From JACVRW01 sp034664085 (GTDB taxonomy: Bacteria; Actinomycetota; Thermoleophilia; Solirubrobacterales; Thermoleophilaceae): a stretch of 64,000 bases of DNA. This document shows, in pieces, positions 19,689-28,629 of the stretch; position 1 is the stretch's first letter, and each line of letters starts with the position of its first letter. The stretch spans positions 44,450-108,449 of the forward strand of contig JAXDII010000099.1 in assembly GCA_034664085.1 (NCBI GenBank), in the 5' to 3' direction. The translations under genes and the position numbers were made by a program. The notes beneath the pieces are model-generated. The model did not search any database, was not told where the DNA came from, and saw only the letters and a program-made list of their open reading frames with translations.

Positions 19689-20068
19689 GCGACGGCGTTC
19701 TCCGTGATGTTCGAGGACGGTTCCAGTGCGAGCAGGCGCTCGTGCTTGTCCTGCTCCCAGCTCAGCCACTCGCCGGAGGCGACTCCCTCGGGGCGCTCCG
19801 GGCGCTCCGCGAACCACTGGTCCAGGGAGGCGCGCAGGTCCGAGTCGGATCCCAGCCGGCGTGCGAAGGCGACGTCCGAGAGAGCGCAGTCGAACCGGGC
19901 GAGCAGCTCACGCAGCGTGCGCAGGCGCTGCAGCTCGGCCGGTCCGAAGATGCGGTAGCCGGACGGCGTGCGCGGAAGCTCGATCAGGCCGGCGCTCTCT
20001 ATGTAGCGCAGCATTCGCGGCGACCACCCGGTGGTCGCCGCTGCCTCGTTGATCGTGAGCCCCTGCAT
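19685..20068 (-). CDS. MerR family transcriptional regulator, first gene of the ahcY operon
   Basis: A 127-residue protein with an N-terminal MerR-type winged helix (LTINEAAATTGWSPRMLRYIESAGLIELPRTPSGYRIFGPAELQRLRTLRELL) and a short C-terminal region without the cysteines of metal sensors. The C-terminal 60 residues (LRASLDQWFAERPERPEGVASGEWLSWEQDKHERLL) would dimerise or bind a ligand. It overlaps ahcY by 4 bases, so it probably controls methyl-cycle genes including itself. ATG 20068 has TAAGGT 10 bases upstream, and that element lies inside a 28-base palindrome (20077-20104). Confidence 0.85.
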
Positions 20069-20076
20069 GGCCGGGG

Positions 20077-20104
20077 AAACCTTACCACGATCGTGTCAAG
20101 GTTT
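20077..20104. promoter_or_regulatory. 28-bp palindrome, likely operator of the merR-ahcY-ahcY2 operon
   Basis: AAACCTT and AAGGTTT flank a perfect CACGATCGTG core, with 2-base mismatched spacers on each side; 24 of 28 positions are symmetric. On the minus strand it contains TTGACA (20098-20093) and TAAGGT (20084-20079), the latter 10 bases before the merR ATG. The palindrome overlaps the stop codon of the SIS isomerase gene (20096-20098), so this operator is embedded in the end of the upstream gene. MerR proteins usually bind such dyads at promoters. Confidence 0.65.
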
Positions 20105-21175
20105 GGCGAGCGCGGCCTTCAGGCGCTCGATCGCCTCCACGGGCGTCGGGTCGACGCCGTCGAGGACCGCCATGTAGACGCTGGCGATGTCGCCGAGCAG
20201 CACCAGCGACAGCACCCGCTCGAGCCGCGTGTCCCCGCGCGCGGCGATCCGCAGCGTCGGCGCGCCGACGCGCTGGACCTCGGCGGCGGCCAGCTCGATG
20301 CGGCGCTGCACGCGCGGATGCTGGTCGGGGTCGGCCAGGAACACGCCGGCGAACGGGGCGACCTCGCGCCCGCGCTCCCAGCCGCAGAGCTCGTTGTGGT
20401 TGGCCTCGGGCAGCTCCGACCAGAAGGCGGCGGACTTCGCGTTCTCGTTCGTCTGCGTCTTCCAGCGCCGCGCCACGGCGACCGTCGGCCCGGCGCCGTG
20501 GACGACCGGCACCGTCTCGTGCAGCTCGCGCGCGATCGCCTTCGCCAGCGAGTCCTCGGCGCCGTCCGGCCCCCACTCCGCGGCGAGCCGATCGAGCAGC
20601 TCGGCGGCCGTGTCGATCTCCGAGTGCATGCGCGGCGCGGCTCCGCAGTGGGCGGCGCACTCCAGCACCCCGACGATCATGTACACGACCGCCGCGCGCG
20701 GCTGCATGCCGGACGGCACGCCGATCACGGGCACTCCTTCGGCGCGTGCGGCCTCGGCGAGCTTGCCGCCGGTGGTGAGCGCCACGCGGCCGGCGCCGGC
20801 AGCGCCGGCGGCGTCGAAGCACGCGAGCGTCTCCTCGGTGTCGCCGGAGTAGCTGGCGCACAGCACGAGGCTGTCGGGTCCCGTCCACGACTCGAGCGCG
20901 TAGCCGCGCACGGTGGTGATCGGTCGGGTGGCGCGGTCGCCGATCGCGGCGGCGGCCAGGTCGCCGCCGATGGCCGAGCCGCCCATGCCGCAGACGATCA
21001 GCCCGCCCGGCCTGTCCTCGGTCGGGATGCCCGCCGACTGGCAGCGCCAGAGCGCGTCGCCGAGCTGGTGGGGCTGCGCGAGCACGTCGCCGAGCATGCC
21101 GCCCGGGTCCCCGGCTTCGATCGTGGCCCTGTCGAGCGTGACGCTCAGCGCACCCGCTCCGGCGCCTCGACCCAC
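20096..21175 (-). CDS. SIS-domain phosphoglucose/phosphomannose isomerase-like protein
   Basis: A 359-residue protein with two SIS folds, like the bifunctional PGI/PMI family. IVCGMGGSAIGGDLAAAA lies near residue 60, LCASYSGDTEETLACFDAA is the sugar-phosphate loop, TNENAKSAAFWSELPEANHNELCGW supplies the catalytic Glu/His region, and the C-terminus has LVLLGDIASVYMAVLDGVDPTPVEAIERLKAAL. It likely interconverts fructose-6-phosphate with mannose-6-phosphate or glucose-6-phosphate, supplying the guanylyltransferase encoded just upstream. The start is taken as GTG 21175, which overlaps that gene by 31 bases; the next in-frame Met is 26 codons later. Confidence 0.85.
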   Translation of the reverse strand: MGRGAGAGALSVTLDRATIEAGDPGGMLGDVLAQPHQLGDALWRCQSAGIPTEDRPGGLIVCGMGGSAIGGDLAAAAIGDRATRPITTVRGYALESWTGPDSLVLCASYSGDTEETLACFDAAGAAGAGRVALTTGGKLAEAARAEGVPVIGVPSGMQPRAAVVYMIVGVLECAAHCGAAPRMHSEIDTAAELLDRLAAEWGPDGAEDSLAKAIARELHETVPVVHGAGPTVAVARRWKTQTNENAKSAAFWSELPEANHNELCGWERGREVAPFAGVFLADPDQHPRVQRRIELAAAEVQRVGAPTLRIAARGDTRLERVLSLVLLGDIASVYMAVLDGVDPTPVEAIERLKAALAKP

Positions 21176-22227
21176 TCGCCGGCAGCGACCTGCGCGCCGG
21201 CCTCGAGCTCGGCGCCCGGGTCGAGCCGAGCCCCGGTGCCGATCACGGCGTCCTCGCGGATCACGGCTCCGGCGCCCACGATCGTGCCCGGCTCGATGCG
21301 CGCGCGCTCGCCCACGCGCGCCCCTTCGCCGAGCACGCTCTCGACCACGATGGAGTCAGCCCCCACGAGTACGCGGTCGTGCAGGACGGAGCGTTCCACG
21401 CGCGCGTCGGTGCCCACGGAGCAGTGGCGCCCGAGCACGCTCTGCGGCCCGACGTGCGCGCCCGACAGCAGGCAGCCGTCGTAGACGAGCGAGCCCGTCT
21501 CGTCGCGCGGCGGCAGCTTCGAGTCGACGCGGCCGGCCAGCAGGTCCCAGGTCGCCTCGAGGTAGCGCTCGGGCGTCCCGATGTCGATCCAGTAGCCCTC
21601 GGCCAGGTGGCCGTACAGGCCGTTGCCGACCAGCTTCGGGAAGACCTCGCGCTCGAAGGAAACCGCCCGGCCCGCCGGGATCGCCTCGATCACCTCACGC
21701 TCGATCACGTAGGCGCCCGCGTTCACGTGGTTTGTGGGCGGCTCGCCCTCGCCCTTCTCGATGAAGGCCTCCACCCTGCCCTCGGCGTCGGTGGGCACCA
21801 CGCCGTAGCTGGACGTGTCCTCGGCGGGGTGTAGCGCCAGCGTCACGCGTGCGCCGGCGCGCTCGTGCGCCGCCAGCTGCGCGGTCAGGTCGATGTCGGT
21901 CAGCACGTCGCCGTTCAGCACCAGCAGGCGCTCCTCCAGCAGGCCCTCGTCGAGCGCGAGCCGAACCGGTCCGGCGGTGCCGAGCGGCTCCTCCTCGACC
22001 ACGTAGCGCAGCCGCATGCCGTCGTAGATGTCGCCGAGCACGCGCCTGACCCCGCCGGACAAGAAGCCACAGGACAGGATCACCTCGTCCACCCCGTGGG
22101 CGTGCGCCCAGTCGAGCATGAACGACAGCAGCGGGCGCCCCGCGAGCGGCATGACCGGCTTGGGGGTCGTGTACGTGAGCGGCCGCAGGCGGGTTCCCTC
22201 GCCGCCGGCCAGCACCAGTGCCTGCAT
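21145..22227 (-). CDS. Mannose-1-phosphate guanylyltransferase-like nucleotidyltransferase
   Basis: A 360-residue sugar-nucleotide pyrophosphorylase. The catalytic N-terminus has LAGGEGTRLRPLTYTTPKPVMPLAGRPLL, LNGDVLTDIDL, VNAGAYVI and GYWIDIGTPERYL. The C-terminal 110 residues are a left-handed beta-helix with hexapeptide-like turns (GAHVGPQSVLGRHCSVG through IVGAGAVIREDAVIGTGARL). This layout fits GDP-mannose pyrophosphorylase; a glucose-1-phosphate thymidylyl- or uridylyltransferase is possible. The neighbouring isomerase supports a GDP-mannose route. ATG 22227 overlaps the ugd stop (TGATG), so translation is probably coupled. Confidence 0.85.
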   Translation of the reverse strand: MQALVLAGGEGTRLRPLTYTTPKPVMPLAGRPLLSFMLDWAHAHGVDEVILSCGFLSGGVRRVLGDIYDGMRLRYVVEEEPLGTAGPVRLALDEGLLEERLLVLNGDVLTDIDLTAQLAAHERAGARVTLALHPAEDTSSYGVVPTDAEGRVEAFIEKGEGEPPTNHVNAGAYVIEREVIEAIPAGRAVSFEREVFPKLVGNGLYGHLAEGYWIDIGTPERYLEATWDLLAGRVDSKLPPRDETGSLVYDGCLLSGAHVGPQSVLGRHCSVGTDARVERSVLHDRVLVGADSIVVESVLGEGARVGERARIEPGTIVGAGAVIREDAVIGTGARLDPGAELEAGAQVAAGEWVEAPERVR

Positions 22228-23507
22228 CAGCGGCCGATGCCCTCGTAGGTGAAGCCGGCCTCGACGAGCGCCTCGCGGTCCAGGAAGTTGCGCCCGTCGA
22301 CGACCAGCGGCACGCGCATGCGCGGCTTGACGTCACCGGTCCAGTCCAGCTCGCCGAACTCGGGCCACTCGGTGACGAGCACCACGGCGTCGGCGCCCTC
22401 CACGGCTTCCAGCGCCGAGTCGCAGATGCGCGCGCCGCCGAGCATGCCGTCGGCGCGGGCCGCGGCGACCGGGTCGTACACGCGCACGTGCGCGCCCTCG
22501 CCCTGGAGGCGGCCCGAGAGCACGAGGCTGGTGGCCTCGCGGATGTCGTCGGTGTCCGGCTTGAAGGCCACCCCGAGCAGGGCCACCTCCTTGCCGACCA
22601 GCGAGCCGAGGTGCTTCTGCAGCTTGCCGATGGTGCGCCGCTTCTGCAGCTCGTTGACCTCGATCACCGAGGTGAGCAGCTGGAAGTGGTAGCCGCTGTT
22701 GCCCGCGAGCTGCTTGAGCGCCTGCACGTCCTTCGGGAAGCAGCTCCCGCCCCAGCCGATGCCGGCGCGCAGGAACTTCGGGCCGATGCGATCGTCCAGG
22801 CCCATCCCCTCGGCCACCTGCAGCACGTCCGCGCCGAGCTCCTCGGAGACGTTCGCGATCTCGTTGATGAAGCTGATCTTCGTGGCGAGGAAGGCGTTGG
22901 AGGCGAGCTTGATCATCTCCGCCGAGGCCACGTCGGTCCGCAGGATGCGCGCGCCGAGCGGCTCGTAGAGCGCCGCCACGCGGTCGGCGTAGGGAGTAGA
23001 CCCCTCATCGGCCCCGACCACGACGCGGTCGGGGTTCATGAAGTCCGCGACGGCGCTGCCTTCCTTGAGGAACTCGGGGTTCGAGACGTAGCCCGTGCCC
23101 GGCCGGCGTCGCTGGATCGAGCGTCCGGTGCCCACCGGCACCGTGCTCTTCATCACGAGCGCGTGCTCGTCGGAGTCACCCAGCTCCTCGAGCACCGTCT
23201 CCACGCGCGAGAGGTCGGCGTCGCCGGAGTACGCGGGCGGCGTGTCCACGGCCACGAACAGCAGCTGCGCGTGCTCCAGCGTCTCGGCCATGTCGGTGGT
23301 GAAGTGGACGCGCCCGGCGTTCTTCGTCACCAGCTCCGTGAGGCCGGGCTCGTGGATCGGCACCTCGCCGCGCGAGAGCGACTCGATCTTCTCGGGCAGG
23401 ATGTCGCGCGCCCACACCTCGTGGCCGAGCTCGGCGAAGCAGGCGGCGGTGACCAGGCCGACCCAGCCCACGCCGATGACGCCAATCGGTTCCTTTTGCG
23501 CAGCCAC
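22227..23507 (-). CDS. ugd: UDP-glucose 6-dehydrogenase
   Basis: A 426-residue UDP-glucose/GDP-mannose dehydrogenase. It has the Rossmann motif GVIGVGWVGLVTAACFAELGHEV (residues 9-31), KSTVPVGTG, NPEFLKEGSAVADFMNPDRVVVG, the central helix KLASNAFLATKISFINEIANV, the catalytic Cys256 in GGSCFPKD and FKPDTDDIREATSLVL. It oxidises UDP-glucose twice to UDP-glucuronate with NAD. The UDP-glucose would come from the uridylyltransferase at 12.9-14.3 kb. A GDP-mannose dehydrogenase role cannot be excluded, given the guanylyltransferase next door. The start is GTG 23507 (VAAQKEPIGVIGVG), 11 bases after the LCP gene. Confidence 0.92.
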   Translation of the reverse strand: MAAQKEPIGVIGVGWVGLVTAACFAELGHEVWARDILPEKIESLSRGEVPIHEPGLTELVTKNAGRVHFTTDMAETLEHAQLLFVAVDTPPAYSGDADLSRVETVLEELGDSDEHALVMKSTVPVGTGRSIQRRRPGTGYVSNPEFLKEGSAVADFMNPDRVVVGADEGSTPYADRVAALYEPLGARILRTDVASAEMIKLASNAFLATKISFINEIANVSEELGADVLQVAEGMGLDDRIGPKFLRAGIGWGGSCFPKDVQALKQLAGNSGYHFQLLTSVIEVNELQKRRTIGKLQKHLGSLVGKEVALLGVAFKPDTDDIREATSLVLSGRLQGEGAHVRVYDPVAAARADGMLGGARICDSALEAVEGADAVVLVTEWPEFGELDWTGDVKPRMRVPLVVDGRNFLDREALVEAGFTYEGIGR

Positions 23508-23518
23508 GAGGCGCCAGG

Positions 23519-24970
23519 CTACAGAGCGCGCACCGAGCGGGCGATCGCCAGCATCTGCTTCTCGTCGAGCGACAGCAGCAGGGTGTTGGAGATCCAGTAG
23601 ACCGCATCCGGCGTGCGCCACGCGACCAGTCGCAGGCGGTCGCCGTCGTAGGCGAGCTCGTACGTGCGCCGGCCGATCTTGCGCCTCTCGGTCACTCCCT
23701 CGAGGATCGGCGGGTTGCGCCAGGTGATCCCCTGGAGGCCGTAGTACTCGCCCGCGCGCCCGGTCTGGAGCACCATCCGGTAGGCGCCGTAGCGCTTGCC
23801 GTCGGTGCCGCGCAGCTTGTACACGCGCGGCGGCCCGGCGTACACGGAGCCCTGGGTGCGCAGCCGCGGATAGAGCGCCGGCAGCGTCTTGCCCGCGCCC
23901 GCCTGGACGGCCTGGACCGCCTGGTCCTTGCCGAAGCCGGTGGCGTCCTCCAGCCCCAGATCCCCGACCTCGGGCAGCTTCTTGCGCTTCGGGCGCTTCA
24001 CCTTGGTGGTTACCTCGCCGCGCGGCCCGGGCGTGTCCTTGACCTGGAGGAACTCCTGCACCATCTCGCGCATCTGGGCGTCGGTCGCCTCCACGAAGCT
24101 CTCCCCCAGCGCGCCCCTGAAGCTGACCTCCTGGATCGGCTGGTTGGCGGAGAACAGCGCGAGCTTGAGCAGGCGCAGCACCTCTGAGCGGGAGCGCAGC
24201 GCCGCGTCGGTGCTGGTGTTGCGCCCGAAGATCTTGGTCAGGCGCTCGTGGTTGTCGAACAGCTTCGAGGCGGTGATCTGCTGCTTGGCCTGGCGCAGGA
24301 AGTCCTGCTGGCGTGCCGCCCGCACGATGTCGGTGTCCTCGTGGCGGAAGCGCACGTACTGGAGCGCCTTGCGGCCGCACATGCGCTGGTAGCCGGGCTG
24401 GAGGTTGATGTAGGCGTACTCGCCCGAGTCGTTGAAGTAGCGCCGGTCGATGTCGGCGTACACGCACCCGACCGCGTTGACGGCCCGCCAGAACCCCCCG
24501 AAGTGCACGTTGATGACGTGGTTGATGGGCAGGCCGGTGACGGCCTTGACCGTGTCGACCGTCAGCTCGGGGCCGCCGAGCTCATAGGCGGCGTTGATCT
24601 TGTCGACGCCGTGCCCGGGGATCTCGACCTTCAGGTCGCGCGGCAGCGACATGATCGCCGTCGCCTCCTTGTCCGGGTTGAGCCGGACCAGCATGATCGT
24701 GTCCGAGCGGGCCCCGCCGGCGCCCTCGACGTTGTTCTTCGGCCGGCGGTCGGAGCCCAGGATCATCAGGGTCTGGGGAGACCCCGGGTCCGTAGTCGCG
24801 AGCTTGTTCTTGCCCAGCTTCAGCTCCGGGCCCAGCTCGAGCGCCTGCACCACCTTGTCGACCTCGTGGAACGCCGCCACCGCGGTGGCGCCCGCGGCGG
24901 CGAACACCACCAGCAGCCCTCCGAGCAGGAGGCGCTTCCAGAGTCCGGGGCGGGGAATGTCTTCGAACAT
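23519..24970 (-). CDS. LytR-CpsA-Psr (LCP) family envelope ligase
   Basis: A 483-residue protein with a short cytosolic N-terminus, one membrane anchor (about residues 12-34) and an extracytoplasmic LCP domain. It shows LMILGSDRRP, GARSDTIMLVRLNPDKEATAIMSLPRDLKVEIPGHGVDKINAAYELGGPE and RKALQYVRFRHEDTDIVRAARQQDFLRQ, with the arginines and aspartates that bind polyprenyl pyrophosphate. LCP enzymes attach glycopolymers from lipid carriers to peptidoglycan or arabinogalactan. The last 170 residues, including a lysine-rich KRPKRKKLPE linker, form a C-terminal extension I do not recognise. Its ATG overlaps the stop of the M20 gene (TGATG). Confidence 0.92.
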   Translation of the reverse strand: MFEDIPRPGLWKRLLLGGLLVVFAAAGATAVAAFHEVDKVVQALELGPELKLGKNKLATTDPGSPQTLMILGSDRRPKNNVEGAGGARSDTIMLVRLNPDKEATAIMSLPRDLKVEIPGHGVDKINAAYELGGPELTVDTVKAVTGLPINHVINVHFGGFWRAVNAVGCVYADIDRRYFNDSGEYAYINLQPGYQRMCGRKALQYVRFRHEDTDIVRAARQQDFLRQAKQQITASKLFDNHERLTKIFGRNTSTDAALRSRSEVLRLLKLALFSANQPIQEVSFRGALGESFVEATDAQMREMVQEFLQVKDTPGPRGEVTTKVKRPKRKKLPEVGDLGLEDATGFGKDQAVQAVQAGAGKTLPALYPRLRTQGSVYAGPPRVYKLRGTDGKRYGAYRMVLQTGRAGEYYGLQGITWRNPPILEGVTERRKIGRRTYELAYDGDRLRLVAWRTPDAVYWISNTLLLSLDEKQMLAIARSVRAL

Positions 24971-26082
24971 CAGGCGATCCTGAGCGGGCGCTCGTCCTTG
25001 CCGAGCCGGGCCGGAACCAGGTTGACGAACTCCACCAGCGCCTTCCGATAATCCCCGAGCGACCGGATCGACACCCATTCCTCGGGCCCGTGGTGGCCGG
25101 CGCCGGTCGGGCCGCACTCGACGGCGGGCACGCCGGCCTCCAGGAACGAGATCACGTCGGAGGCGCCGTCGCGGCCGACCGAGATCTGCTCGCCGCTCGG
25201 GGCGGCCACCCTCCCGATCGCCTCGCCCAGCGCCTGCACGAACGGATTCTCGCGCTCGACGATCGCCGGCTTGCGGTGGAACACCTTGACGACGCGGGCG
25301 TCCGGCAGGGCGTCGACCGCGTCGCGGATCGCCTCCGCGTCCTGGCCCGGCAGATAGCGCACGTCCACGTCGATCACGCAGAGGTCGGGCACCTTGTTGA
25401 TCACGTCGCCGCCCATGATGCGGCCGAGGTTGATCGACGGCCGGTCGAACAGGTCGGAGGACTCGCGCGCGAAGGGCAGCACCTCGATCTGGCGGAACAC
25501 GTCGATCGCCTTGAGTACCGCGTTGTCTCCCAGCCACGGCGTGGAGCCGTGCGCCGCGGTGCCGGAGACCTCGATGCGCATGGCCAGCACGCCCTTCGCC
25601 TGGATGCCGATGTACATGTTGGTGGGCTCGCCCGTGATCGCGAAGTCGCCGATGTAGCCGCGCTCCACCAGGTGGTCGGAGCCGCGCTGCTCGATCTCCT
25701 CCGACTCCTCGTCCGCCACGCAGACGAAGTGCACGCGCACGCGGTCCTGGCCCGCCAGGTCGTGCACGGCGAGCATCATCGCCGCGAGCCCGCCCTTCAT
25801 GTCGTAGGCGCCGCGGCCGTAGAGGCGGTCGTCCTCCACGCGCGGGGAGAACTGCTCGGTGCGCCCGGGCACGACGTCGAGGTGGCCGTGGAACACGATG
25901 GTGTGGCCGCCCGCGGGTCCCACGGTGGCGGCCAGCACGGGCCGGCCGTTGTGCGTGGCGCCGGTCACCTCCACGTCGCGCGCCTCGAGCCAGCCCTTCA
26001 CGAAGCCGGCGGCGGCCTGCATGCCCTCGAGGGTGGACGTGTCGTAGGTGATCAGGCGCTCGGTGAGCGCTCGTTCATCCAT
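24970..26082 (-). CDS. M20 family metallopeptidase (succinyl-diaminopimelate desuccinylase/ArgE-like)
   Basis: A 370-residue di-zinc amidohydrolase. The metal and catalytic motifs are complete: FHGHLDVVPG (His and Asp), LYGRGAYDMKGGLAAMML (bridging Asp), VADEESEE (catalytic Glu, metal Glu), ITGEPT, the dimerisation-domain motif GTAAHGSTPWLGDNAV and, near the end, GPTGAGHHGPEEWVSI (last metal His). The substrate could be N-succinyl-diaminopimelate (lysine and peptidoglycan synthesis) or N-acetylornithine; sequence alone does not decide. It is the first gene of the operon M20-LCP-ugd-guanylyltransferase-isomerase. TATCCT (26094-26099), 11 bases before ATG, is the likely -10. Confidence 0.88.
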   Translation of the reverse strand: MDERALTERLITYDTSTLEGMQAAAGFVKGWLEARDVEVTGATHNGRPVLAATVGPAGGHTIVFHGHLDVVPGRTEQFSPRVEDDRLYGRGAYDMKGGLAAMMLAVHDLAGQDRVRVHFVCVADEESEEIEQRGSDHLVERGYIGDFAITGEPTNMYIGIQAKGVLAMRIEVSGTAAHGSTPWLGDNAVLKAIDVFRQIEVLPFARESSDLFDRPSINLGRIMGGDVINKVPDLCVIDVDVRYLPGQDAEAIRDAVDALPDARVVKVFHRKPAIVERENPFVQALGEAIGRVAAPSGEQISVGRDGASDVISFLEAGVPAVECGPTGAGHHGPEEWVSIRSLGDYRKALVEFVNLVPARLGKDERPLRIA

Positions 26083-26119
26083 CCCGCGGCCTCAGGATAG
26101 AGCGTCTCGGCGCACGTCC

Positions 26120-28603
26120 TCAGGGCTGGTAGCGCGGCAACTCGGCGGCGGCGCCCGCGCTGATCGCGAAGACGCGTACCTCCGCGGGATCGAGCCCGGC
26201 CGCGCTCACCTTCACCCGGAAGCCCGAATGCGCCACGCCGGCGGAGTCGAAGCGGGCCTCGATGTCCGGCCGCGCGCGGTCGGGCACCCCCTCGCCCAGG
26301 AAGCGCGTGCCCTCGAAGACCAGGACGCGCTCCACGGCCGCGCGGCGCTCGGCGTCGACCGCCCAGCCACCCACGTCGAGGCCGCGGTCGTTGCGCTGGA
26401 CCTCGTCGACGAAGCCCTCGACCGACGCGTCGTCGACCGGGATGCGCACCCCCGTCCCCTCGATCGACTCCGCGCCGCCCTCGTCGACGAGGCGGAATGC
26501 GACCGGCCTGCCGGTGTCGAGCGGGACGAGCCGGCGTCCCGCCCCGGCGCCCTCGATTGCGAACACGTCCACCGTGTTGGCCCCGCGCCGGAAGCTGTCG
26601 GCGGGCACCATGGCGGCGAGCCGAAGCTCGTCGCGGTACTCGAAGCTTGCGGTCACCCCGCGCACGTGCCCGTTCACGGCCACGGCGAGGGCCTGCCCGC
26701 TCTCGAGCGCGCCGGAGATGCGGCCGGTGACGTAGCTGGGCACGAGCGCGCCGGGGCGGTTGTCGGCGAACACCTCCACCCCATCCAGCGCCACGCGCGC
26801 GGGCGGCGCGGCGTCCGCCGCCAGCGGGGCCACGGGACGGCCCAGCAGGTCGGCCCCTGGCGCCGCCGCGTACAGGCCCCGGCCGCCCTGCCCCGAGCGG
26901 AAGACGGCGACCATGTCCCTCTGCGCGACGCGCCTGGCGTCGACGAACGCGTCGAAGGGCATGTCGACGCCAGGCGAGGCGCCGCCGCCGGCGACCTTCA
27001 CGCGCCCGGGCGGCCGCGCCGCGTCACCGAGCGCCTGGCCGTCGACCTTCCACGGGACGCGCGCGCCGAGCAGCTCCGCGATCGTGGGCAGCACGTCGAC
27101 GGTGCGCGCGTACGAGTCGTCGATGCGGCCGCGCCGCTGCCCCGGCGCCTTGATCAGCAGCGGGATGCCGGCGATGTCGGACCCGTTCTGGGGAGTCGGG
27201 TGACGGCGCGGCCACCCCGGGCGGTAGGAGACGCCGTGGTCGGCGGCGAGCACGATCAGGGCGCGGTCGTAGAGGCCCGCCGACTTCAGGCGGGCGACGA
27301 GCCGCCCCAGCAGCGTGTCCACGTAGCCCACCTGGAGCAGGTGGCGCTGGAGGCCGACTCGGGCGGCGATCGGGTCCGGCCCCCAGTGCTCGTCCTGCAG
27401 CCCGGGATAGTCGGGCCCGCTGACCAGGTACTGCTCGCCGCCCGGGAGGTACTCGCCGGGCACGTGCGGCAGGACCGAGTGGAGCAGGTGCAGGGCCGGA
27501 CGGTCGCGTTGCGGCCGGATCCCCCGCACCAGCGCTTCGAAGGCGCTCGTGCGGTTGCGAAAGGCCTCTGCGGCGACGTCGGGCTGCCCGCCCGCCCCCG
27601 TGCCGGCCGGCTCGTCGCGGCCGCCGTCGGCGAAGTCGCCGAAGGTGCGGTCGACTGCCGGCAGGCGCCTCCGCACCTCCTCCGGGAGCAGCAGGTGCAT
27701 CGACACGACGCCGAGGTCCTCGGCCAGCGACCGCATCCGGTGGCGCAGCTGCTCCCGCACGCGCTCGCCGCAGAGGCTCTCCGGGCAGAGCTGGGTCGCC
27801 GTCTCCGCCACGTGGAGCTCGTGGCTGTCGCCCAGCAGCGTGAACACGCTGTCGGGATAGTCGGCGGCGGTCGGGAGCCGGTCGCCCGACGGCATCTCGC
27901 CCGAGAGCACGGCGGGCACGGCCATCGTGGTCTGGCTGTTGACGGTCGTCGCGTTGCGATACCAGGTGGCGTCGTCGGCGAACGCCGCGAAGTTGGGCAG
28001 CCGCGAACGGTCGATGCGCTCCCGCCGGTCCATCAGCATGTTCACGTCGAACTCGTCGAAGATCACCATCACGACGGGAGCGTCCGACTGCACGTCGGCG
28101 CGCGCCGACTCCGTGCCGGCCTGCGGCACCACCAGCTTCGAGACCGGCGACGCGAACAGGAAGATGCCGACGAACACCAGCGGCGCGGGGCCGAGCACGG
28201 TCAGCATCGCGGGGACGACGCGCGTGTGCGCGTAGGCGACGGCGGCGGCGAGGCTCGCCGCGGTGGTCAGCAGCAGCAGCACCGCGGCGGACGCTGCGAC
28301 GACGTCGTGGAAGACCTGCATCGCGAAGGCGCCGGCCAGGCCGGCCACGAACAGCAGATGCAGTGCGCGCCGCAGCGCGGCCACGGGGGCCGCGAGCGCC
28401 TCGATCAGGACGAGGACCGTGGGCGGCACCAGCACCAGCCCGACGGCGAACAGCAGGATGTCCCCGCGCGGATGGCCGCGCACGACGAAGAACTCCGGCG
28501 CGTCGGCGAGCACGTCGAAGAGCGGCTTGGCGAACGCAAACGCCCACAGAACGGCGAGGTGGACCCAGTCCAGCAGGAGCGAGCGACGCAGGCTCTCGGC
28601 CAT
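26120..28603 (-). CDS. Membrane-anchored sulfatase / alkaline-phosphatase superfamily protein
   Basis: An 827-residue protein with about five N-terminal membrane segments (to about residue 155) and a large extracytoplasmic hydrolase domain. Metal and nucleophile motifs are VVMVIFDEFDVNMLMD, NSQTTMAVPAVLSGEMP (a Thr at the nucleophile position, where sulfatases have Cys/Ser and phosphotransferases Thr) and IVLAADHGVSYRPG. The Thr nucleophile makes a phospho-transfer or phosphodiesterase role more likely than sulfate-ester cleavage, as in LtaS-type or phosphoethanolamine transferases. The C-terminal 300 residues have beta-rich repeats. Likely role: modifying an envelope glycan or lipid. TAGCCT (28613-28618) lies 9 bases before ATG. 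Confidence 0.85.
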   Translation of the reverse strand: MAESLRRSLLLDWVHLAVLWAFAFAKPLFDVLADAPEFFVVRGHPRGDILLFAVGLVLVPPTVLVLIEALAAPVAALRRALHLLFVAGLAGAFAMQVFHDVVAASAAVLLLLTTAASLAAAVAYAHTRVVPAMLTVLGPAPLVFVGIFLFASPVSKLVVPQAGTESARADVQSDAPVVMVIFDEFDVNMLMDRRERIDRSRLPNFAAFADDATWYRNATTVNSQTTMAVPAVLSGEMPSGDRLPTAADYPDSVFTLLGDSHELHVAETATQLCPESLCGERVREQLRHRMRSLAEDLGVVSMHLLLPEEVRRRLPAVDRTFGDFADGGRDEPAGTGAGGQPDVAAEAFRNRTSAFEALVRGIRPQRDRPALHLLHSVLPHVPGEYLPGGEQYLVSGPDYPGLQDEHWGPDPIAARVGLQRHLLQVGYVDTLLGRLVARLKSAGLYDRALIVLAADHGVSYRPGWPRRHPTPQNGSDIAGIPLLIKAPGQRRGRIDDSYARTVDVLPTIAELLGARVPWKVDGQALGDAARPPGRVKVAGGGASPGVDMPFDAFVDARRVAQRDMVAVFRSGQGGRGLYAAAPGADLLGRPVAPLAADAAPPARVALDGVEVFADNRPGALVPSYVTGRISGALESGQALAVAVNGHVRGVTASFEYRDELRLAAMVPADSFRRGANTVDVFAIEGAGAGRRLVPLDTGRPVAFRLVDEGGAESIEGTGVRIPVDDASVEGFVDEVQRNDRGLDVGGWAVDAERRAAVERVLVFEGTRFLGEGVPDRARPDIEARFDSAGVAHSGFRVKVSAAGLDPAEVRVFAISAGAAAELPRYQP

Positions 28604-28629
28604 CGGCGCCGCAGGCTATTTCGGCCCTC

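Noticed and set aside
20069..20095. SAH riboswitch upstream of the ahcY operon
   Set aside because: Only 27 bases separate the isomerase stop from the merR start, too short for the aptamer; the symmetry fits a protein operator better.
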